Shown piece after piece: positions 21,546-25,537 of a stretch of DNA of 25,537 nt. Under the pieces are notes generated by a model. The model did no database searches. It was not told the DNA's origin and was given only the letters and a program-made list of their open reading frames with translations. Position numbers and translations under genes: made by a program. Numbering within the stretch: position 1 is the first letter of the stretch; each line of letters opens with the position of its first letter. The stretch is from a virus. Location: positions 1 to 25,537 of IMG/VR virus record IMGVR_UViG_3300031787_000751; one strand, given 5' to 3'.

Positions 21546-22049
21546 TTACGCCGTGTAACGACCGATGAGTTTCACCGTGCCGGTAGCGTCAGCCGCCGCC
21601 GTCAATGTGAGAGCCACATCGTAGAACACCGCCGGGTCGCTGGTAAGACCGAGGGCTTCCCACAACTCCTTGCCGGAGTTATCAATCGTGAACACCGCAG
21701 CCTCATGCAGAACATCCGTGCCGTTGAGCGCACCGTCCTTGAGGGACAGGGCCGAAGCAAAGAAGTCAGCATCCTGCACAGCGCCGCCGTCTTTAGCGGT
21801 GCGATACAGGCCGATGTCCGAGATCGTCGTCGTGCCGATGTCCGGCGAGTAGATACGCAGATCGGTCATCACCGCATTCGAGGGAACGCGGAACATCCGA
21901 TAGGTTGAGGCGATGCTATCACCAGAGGTAATAGCGGCCGTCGCAACCTCGATACGCTCGAAGCCACCGTCTACACGGGGGCTATTGAGAACGACCGGGG
22001 TCGCATCTGCGTTGGTGATAAGGGTTGATTTAACTGCTACAACTGCCAT
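21546..22049 (-). CDS. Head accessory/decoration-like protein
   Basis: A 167-aa beta-rich protein directly downstream of the major capsid gene (14-nt gap, AAGGAAA before the ATG). It has MAVVAVKSTLITNADATPVV at the start, VDGGFERIEVATAAITSGDS, a SNAVMTDLRIYSPDIG segment and a hydrophobic C-terminal strand ending GTVKLIGRYTA. Proteins of this kind often follow the capsid gene in related gene orders and are annotated as head or hypothetical proteins. Decoration of the capsid is the best guess from position; a head completion role is possible. A GC hairpin follows its stop codon. Confidence 0.7.
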   Translation of the reverse strand: MAVVAVKSTLITNADATPVVLNSPRVDGGFERIEVATAAITSGDSIASTYRMFRVPSNAVMTDLRIYSPDIGTTTISDIGLYRTAKDGGAVQDADFFASALSLKDGALNGTDVLHEAAVFTIDNSGKELWEALGLTSDPAVFYDVALTLTAAADATGTVKLIGRYTA

Positions 22050-22063
22050 TTTCCTTTACTCCC

Positions 22064-22951
22064 TTATTCCGCGCACAGGATGTCAACGACCTTCTTCTCT
22101 TCCGTGCGCGTGGCACCGAAGGTACCCATCAGATAAATCTGATACGGGTGCGAAGACAAATCGCGACGCTGCGTCACGTTCGACATGATGTCGTTCCACA
22201 TGCCGAGATGAACACCAGACGGCACCCACACCGGGCAACGACGATACGTTGAACTGAGCGGCAAGCGCTCTGAGTGGATGAAGTTGATGCCCAAGAACTG
22301 CATGATCTTTCCGTCCTTCAGCACCGGCGTGTCGCCGTTGAAGTCAGACGAAACAACCTGCATCTGACCGAGAAGGTCGTCGTGCTGCTCGGCCGAGATG
22401 GCGCAGTACACCGGCTCAGCGTCGAGATCGACTTCGTTCTCCATCAGGATGCGACGGGCTTCACGCAACTTGTCGACCGTGAGGCCCACGTTGCCAGCGG
22501 CAGCGTAGTTCACAGCAACGCGCTGGTTCGACGTGTCGAAACTAGTGGTCGTGCCACCAGACTCGCCCGTCTTGTTGTCGTTAAGCATGCCGGCGATGAT
22601 CACGTCGTCAAGAGCGCGGCCCATCGCATACAGACCGTTCTGCGTGTAAGCAGACTGCGGGTCAGCAAGGAGACGCAACTTGTCGAAGTTATCGATCAGG
22701 TCAGCCCAGTCGAAGTCTTCCGGGAACACCCAACGACGGGCGTTCGGCGTATTGACCGGAACAATCGGGCTGTAGCGGGTCGAAACCGCACGGGCCGAGG
22801 TGGCACCGTACTGCGTGACGACTTCAGACGCCTTGCCCTTGTACGAACCCATAGCCACGGTTGACCGCAACTTGGAGCCTTTCTGCTGGAGCAGAATACT
22901 GACGTTGGTGCCGTACTGTACGGCATATGCACTAGCAATTTGATCGGACAT
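22064..22951 (-). CDS. Major capsid protein
   Basis: The start is ATG 22951 (295 aa) because GGAGGG lies 6 nt before it; an upstream in-frame ATG at 22975 has no good ribosome site. The sequence contains MSDQIASAYAVQYGTNVSIL, RVFPEDFDW-type VFPEDFDWADLIDNFDK, QSAYTQNGLYAMGRALDDVI, VGLTVDKLREARRILMENEV, YCAISAEQHDDLLGQMQVVS, FLGINFIHSERLPL and the C-terminal GTFGATRTEEKKVVDILCAE. This ordered set, especially DDVIIAG, the LTVxKLREA helix and GATRxEExKVVxIxCAE, defines a family of HK97-fold phage coat proteins seen in podo- and siphoviruses. It is preceded by a long leader and a terminator, which suggests expression separately tuned from the scaffold gene. Confidence 0.9.
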   Translation of the reverse strand: MSDQIASAYAVQYGTNVSILLQQKGSKLRSTVAMGSYKGKASEVVTQYGATSARAVSTRYSPIVPVNTPNARRWVFPEDFDWADLIDNFDKLRLLADPQSAYTQNGLYAMGRALDDVIIAGMLNDNKTGESGGTTTSFDTSNQRVAVNYAAAGNVGLTVDKLREARRILMENEVDLDAEPVYCAISAEQHDDLLGQMQVVSSDFNGDTPVLKDGKIMQFLGINFIHSERLPLSSTYRRCPVWVPSGVHLGMWNDIMSNVTQRRDLSSHPYQIYLMGTFGATRTEEKKVVDILCAE

Positions 22952-23200
22952 GATAGTCCCTCCATGAAAACACAAAAAACACTATGTTCTCGGAAGGCTT
23001 GTCCGTTGCCGGGGCCGTAATCCTTGCGAGATACGCTCTCACCAAGCGACCGTCTTTCCGGTTGTCAGCGGGGTCTTGCGACTTGCCCGTTCCTGTAAAA
23101 AAACCGGGGGTGTTACCCCCCGGCCAAAACAGACCCGAAAAGCGAAGGTCTCTATACAGGAGTTCGAGTTAATGGTACCCCTCGGCTAGCACACTCGCAA
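22952..23200 (-). other. Capsid mRNA leader / scaffold-capsid intergenic region
   Basis: This 249-nt gap is the largest in the late operon. It contains the terminator at 23097-23123 and about 145 nt between it and the capsid ATG. That stretch has several small dyads, for example GAGA-gcgta-TCTC near 23030 and CCG-CGG pairs, and ends in the strong GGAGGG ribosome site. I found no convincing sigma70 promoter on the minus strand; CTGACA and TTGGTG lack good -10 partners. Either an atypical late promoter or read-through must supply capsid mRNA. Confidence 0.5.
23097..23123 (-). terminator. Intrinsic terminator between scaffold and capsid genes
   Basis: On the minus strand, a GC-rich stem (CCGGGGGG with CCCCCGG, loop TAACA, one bulged base) is followed directly by seven T (23103-23097). 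This is a textbook rho-independent terminator in the direction of late transcription. On the plus strand no T-run follows. It lies about 80 nt after the scaffold stop. Confidence 0.85.
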
Positions 23201-24067
23201 CTATGAAGTAAAGAGTTCCGGGTTAGCCATCCGTTGCAATTCCATCATCTCGTCGATGGCACCTTGACGGATCTTCGGATCTTGGTTCATGTACCGGGAC
23301 ATAAACTCGTTGTCCGTGAACTTGGCCTTGATCTTGGCGTCGGCCTGAGCCGGAGTCATCCTGCCGCCAGAAACCATATCACTTGAGACGAACGTGCCTT
23401 CTTGGAACGACGATCCGATCTCGTGGAACAACTTAATCAGTTTCGCGGTACCGATGGACTTCTCCATCGCGTCAAACGCAACCTCATCAAGGCCAGCCTT
23501 TTTCGAGAATTGAATAGCCGCTCTACGGGCAATCTCTTCGTTCTGAGTAGCAGCCACGCCCCACTCCTTTTGCAGGGCGGAGTATTCGGCGTCGACCTTC
23601 TGTTGGAAGGCCGCTTCCTGCTGCTCCATCATCGAGCCGCTCATCTCATTCCACTTCTCGGCGATGCCCTTGGCCTGCTTGCTTGTCAGGCCGTACTCGT
23701 GGAAGACCGGAGCGAAAGCGTCAGCGAACGAGCGGTCCTGCCCTTCAGGTACAGGCAGTTCGTATTTGTCGGCGCTCTCAGGGCGTCCTAGGCGGTTATA
23801 GACCGAGTTCCAGCCCTCTACGTCGTCGTCACCCTTCGGCGCAAGGATCGTGCGGCCAGCCTTGTCAGCGCCGAACACCTTCTCCAGATTCTGGTAAGAC
23901 ATCAGCGCCTCGCTGGGATGCTTCCAGCCCTTGGCCTTGACCATCTCCCCGAGTTGGCTTGCCTGCTCAGGAGGCATTCCATCCATCGCAAACCATGACG
24001 GTGCGCCTGTATTCCCGGCGCCATCGCCGGGTTGCCCGGTCATGCCGGACCCGTTGTCGTCACTCAT
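23201..24067 (-). CDS. Capsid scaffolding protein
   Basis: A 288-aa protein directly before the major capsid gene, close in size to T7 gp9 (about 300 aa). It starts with a disordered, Gly/Asp-rich tail (MSDDNGSGMTGQPGDGAGNT), then AKGWKHPSEALMSYQNLEKV, WNSVYNRLGRPESADKYELP, a long charged helix (EQQEAAFQQKVDAEYSALQK) and a C-terminal basic/helical part ending NPELFTS. The YNRLGRPESADKYELPVPEG motif recurs in podovirus scaffolds. The acidic, helical character, absence of Cys and the neighbouring capsid gene support the call. It overlaps the Bbp19-like gene by 8 nt, with GAGG about 8 nt before the ATG. Confidence 0.85.
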   Translation of the reverse strand: MSDDNGSGMTGQPGDGAGNTGAPSWFAMDGMPPEQASQLGEMVKAKGWKHPSEALMSYQNLEKVFGADKAGRTILAPKGDDDVEGWNSVYNRLGRPESADKYELPVPEGQDRSFADAFAPVFHEYGLTSKQAKGIAEKWNEMSGSMMEQQEAAFQQKVDAEYSALQKEWGVAATQNEEIARRAAIQFSKKAGLDEVAFDAMEKSIGTAKLIKLFHEIGSSFQEGTFVSSDMVSGGRMTPAQADAKIKAKFTDNEFMSRYMNQDPKIRQGAIDEMMELQRMANPELFTS

Positions 24068-24374
24068 TAGGTAAATCCTCTTGTAGATTGGTCAAGGTCT
24101 TTTCGTCCAAGTGCAGCGCCTCGACAATCAACTGCACCGTCTCTTGTCGGCCAACCATCCGGCCAACTTCGAACATGTCCGTCGCTCCCGTCCGATCATT
24201 GGCGACCGGCGGCTTGCCGTACTTGGCGAACCGTTTTAGGTGAGCGAGTACTGTCGCGCCTTCCTCAGACAGTTGTGCGCCAGTCTTCGCATCACTGAAG
24301 AGCCGCTTGTAGGCACGGGATCGGAACAACGCACGATTCACCCGTGCGCGTATTAACAGGTATGGGCTTGGCAT
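24060..24374 (-). CDS. Bbp19-like head-module protein
   Basis: The start is ATG 24374, sharing one base with the metallophosphoesterase stop (TAATG) and with GGAG 6 nt upstream; this gives 104 aa. The sequence starts MPSPYLLIRARVNRALFRSR, then AQLSEEGATVLAHLKRFAKY, DRTGATDMFEVGRMVGRQET and a C-terminal LHLDEKTLTNLQEDLP. The pattern (G...VLxxLxxFA...EGRR-like GRMVGRQ...) resembles the small Bbp19 family first named from Bordetella phage BPP-1, found in head gene clusters upstream of scaffold genes. Function is unknown. The match was made by eye and is moderate. Confidence 0.65.
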   Translation of the reverse strand: MPSPYLLIRARVNRALFRSRAYKRLFSDAKTGAQLSEEGATVLAHLKRFAKYGKPPVANDRTGATDMFEVGRMVGRQETVQLIVEALHLDEKTLTNLQEDLPNE

Positions 24375-25438
24375 TATCGGCTCCGCAGCCAAGTGAGATA
24401 TTCAGCGCCTTCTTCAGGCTCCCACCAGACCTTGACCATATCGGGATGACTGTCAGGCAGGGATGGATTGATCGTTGTCAGTACGCAGGGCGACAGCGCG
24501 TTATCACGGAACCCTCGCTCCTTGGCGTAACGGTCGTAGATCTTGTATGACGCAGCCTTGATCAAGTGCATTGTGATACCCGAGATCGGGTCTTTCAGCA
24601 CCGAGTAAGCGCTTTCGTGCTTATGGCCTGCGACGTAGATGTGATCGCGTGTTCCGAGCATCGCGGCTTTCATCGGCCCGTGAGCCGGGTTCCACACTGA
24701 CGAACCTGCGTGATCGTGTCTCGCGTTGACGCGCACTTCGCGGCCGTTTGGAAACTGCAACGAGATCCGTGCCTCGCTGGATTTGTACAGCGCGTTTTGC
24801 TGCTTTGCGATCCACTTCAGAGGATCTCCAGATCCGCTCCACATATCGTGGTTGCCGCCAATCATATACAGCCACTGGCATCGACCAACGAACCATTCAG
24901 CCAGTCGCCAAGCCTGCGAGGCAGACGTAGCCTGTTCGCCGTAAAGCCTTGCTAAACGGCCTACCCAGTTATTGGTCGTATCCCCCAGATTGCAGGCGAA
25001 TAAGCCTTCTGTCTGGTTGCACAGATCCGTGTGCCGCTCCAGCGCTTCGATGTCGGTGCCGTCGTCATCGACGTGCGGATCGCCAAAATGCAGTAAGCCG
25101 ATTGGGCCTCGCATCTTGATACGAACCGGAATGAGTTTCGATGATTCTTCGTGATCGCGCTTGTGTTGAAACTTGCGCTTGCGTTGAGCGATAAGTTCCT
25201 CGATGGGAACGTCGTCGTCAGGGACAGGCGTGAACTCAAACTCTTTCACGGCCTGAGTCTGGCGTCCGGGCTGATATGTCGAGACTGGAATCGACGCACC
25301 CTGCGCCTTCATGCGCTTGAGGCGGTGCAGGAACGTGCGCTCATTGAGCCCCAGTTCCGCAGCTGCTACCGCCCGTACCCCATTGTGCTTTCGTAACGTC
25401 TCAAGTATCTGATCGTCAGTTGCCTTTGCGGCTACCAC
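24374..25438 (-). CDS. HTH-metallophosphoesterase fusion protein
   Basis: A 354-aa protein from a GTG start at 25438 (an in-frame TAA lies a few codons upstream) with AAGGTGA as ribosome site. Residues about 8-44 form a Fis-type helix-turn-helix (AVAAAELGLNERTFLHRLKR). A charged linker follows to about 110. The rest is a calcineurin-like phosphoesterase: GDPH (D120, H122), GDTTNNW (D153, N156/157), GNHD (195-198), HDH (241-243) and GHKH (271-274), so all metal-binding blocks are present. Such enzymes cleave phosphodiesters, often DNA or cyclic nucleotides. The HTH suggests DNA binding. Position at the head of the capsid module hints at a role in DNA processing or packaging, which is inference. 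Confidence 0.85.
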   Translation of the reverse strand: MVAAKATDDQILETLRKHNGVRAVAAAELGLNERTFLHRLKRMKAQGASIPVSTYQPGRQTQAVKEFEFTPVPDDDVPIEELIAQRKRKFQHKRDHEESSKLIPVRIKMRGPIGLLHFGDPHVDDDGTDIEALERHTDLCNQTEGLFACNLGDTTNNWVGRLARLYGEQATSASQAWRLAEWFVGRCQWLYMIGGNHDMWSGSGDPLKWIAKQQNALYKSSEARISLQFPNGREVRVNARHDHAGSSVWNPAHGPMKAAMLGTRDHIYVAGHKHESAYSVLKDPISGITMHLIKAASYKIYDRYAKERGFRDNALSPCVLTTINPSLPDSHPDMVKVWWEPEEGAEYLTWLRSR

Positions 25439-25442
25439 AGCA

Positions 25443-25537
25443 TCACCTTTTGCGAGTTACCTTGATGCCGAGTTCCTTTCGGCGCTCTGCTGTCCGGACA
25501 TCGTCCCTGACCGCAGTCCACTCCAAATGACCGTCAA
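25443..25537 (-). CDS. Partial gene: C-terminus of an upstream late protein
   Basis: The frame ending at TGA 25445-25443 is open to the right edge (30 residues plus stop). Its end, LEWTAVRDDVRTAERRKELG followed by IKVTRKR, is a charged helix with a basic tail and looks like a natural protein C-terminus, unlike the other two frames. Its stop overlaps the ribosome site of the metallophosphoesterase gene, so the two are cotranscribed. Too little is visible to name it; portal and terminase genes are expected in this direction. Confidence 0.55.
   Translation of the reverse strand, partial: DGHLEWTAVRDDVRTAERRKELGIKVTRKR

Noticed and set aside
1-25537. tRNA genes or CRISPR arrays
   Set aside because: No cloverleaf with a TTCGANNC arm in context and no regularly spaced repeats were recognised anywhere in the window.

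Overview
The window looks like about 25.5 kb of a tailed phage or prophage with a short, T7-type tail (podovirus morphology), probably infecting a proteobacterium. The evidence is a complete T7-style virion module, densely packed genes with start/stop overlaps, recognisable phage recombination proteins (DUF1071 annealing protein, NinB, DUF1364/YbcO-like) and a small Cro/YdaS-like regulator. No host gene, integrase, RNA polymerase, terminase, portal, holin or endolysin is visible, so these must lie outside the window if present. The base composition is moderately GC-rich and even throughout.

Layout. (1) 1-416, minus strand: the 5' part of a gene that runs off the left edge and resembles helical proteins found beside phage replication genes. 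(2) 417-795: a non-coding control region rich in hairpins. It holds a 14-bp direct repeat overlapping a long inverted repeat, and a candidate small RNA with its own promoter and terminator, placed like lambda OOP. (3) 796-1176: a divergent switch. A 75-aa HTH regulator is read leftwards and the early operon rightwards. Near-identical operator-like dyads (TTNAC-N4-GTTA) overlap the -10 boxes of the regulator promoter, the early promoter and a third promoter at 2008-2035. (4) 1177-5625, plus strand: a 13-gene early operon of small accessory proteins followed by recombination and nucleic-acid genes. (5) 5603-25438, minus strand: the late operon, read right to left.

In transcription order the late operon encodes an HTH-metallophosphoesterase fusion, a Bbp19-like protein, the scaffold, an intrinsic terminator and capsid leader, the major capsid protein, a head accessory protein, a 64-aa protein, tail tubular proteins A and B, a gp13-like acetyltransferase-fold protein, gp14-like and gp15-like internal virion proteins, a 2401-aa polyvalent virion protein with a zincin motif, and a tailspike. 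A further gene enters from the right edge. The early and late operons converge tail to tail at 5603-5625 with a 23-nt coding overlap and no obvious terminator.

How it likely works (inference). The regulator sets early transcription in both directions. The early proteins coat, anneal and process phage DNA. The late operon builds the head, the tail tube, an ejected internal complex and a carbohydrate-binding or depolymerising tailspike. The virion architecture is T7-like, but the visible promoters are host sigma70-type and the early module is lambdoid in flavour. Family assignments come from reading the translations by eye; no database search was run.
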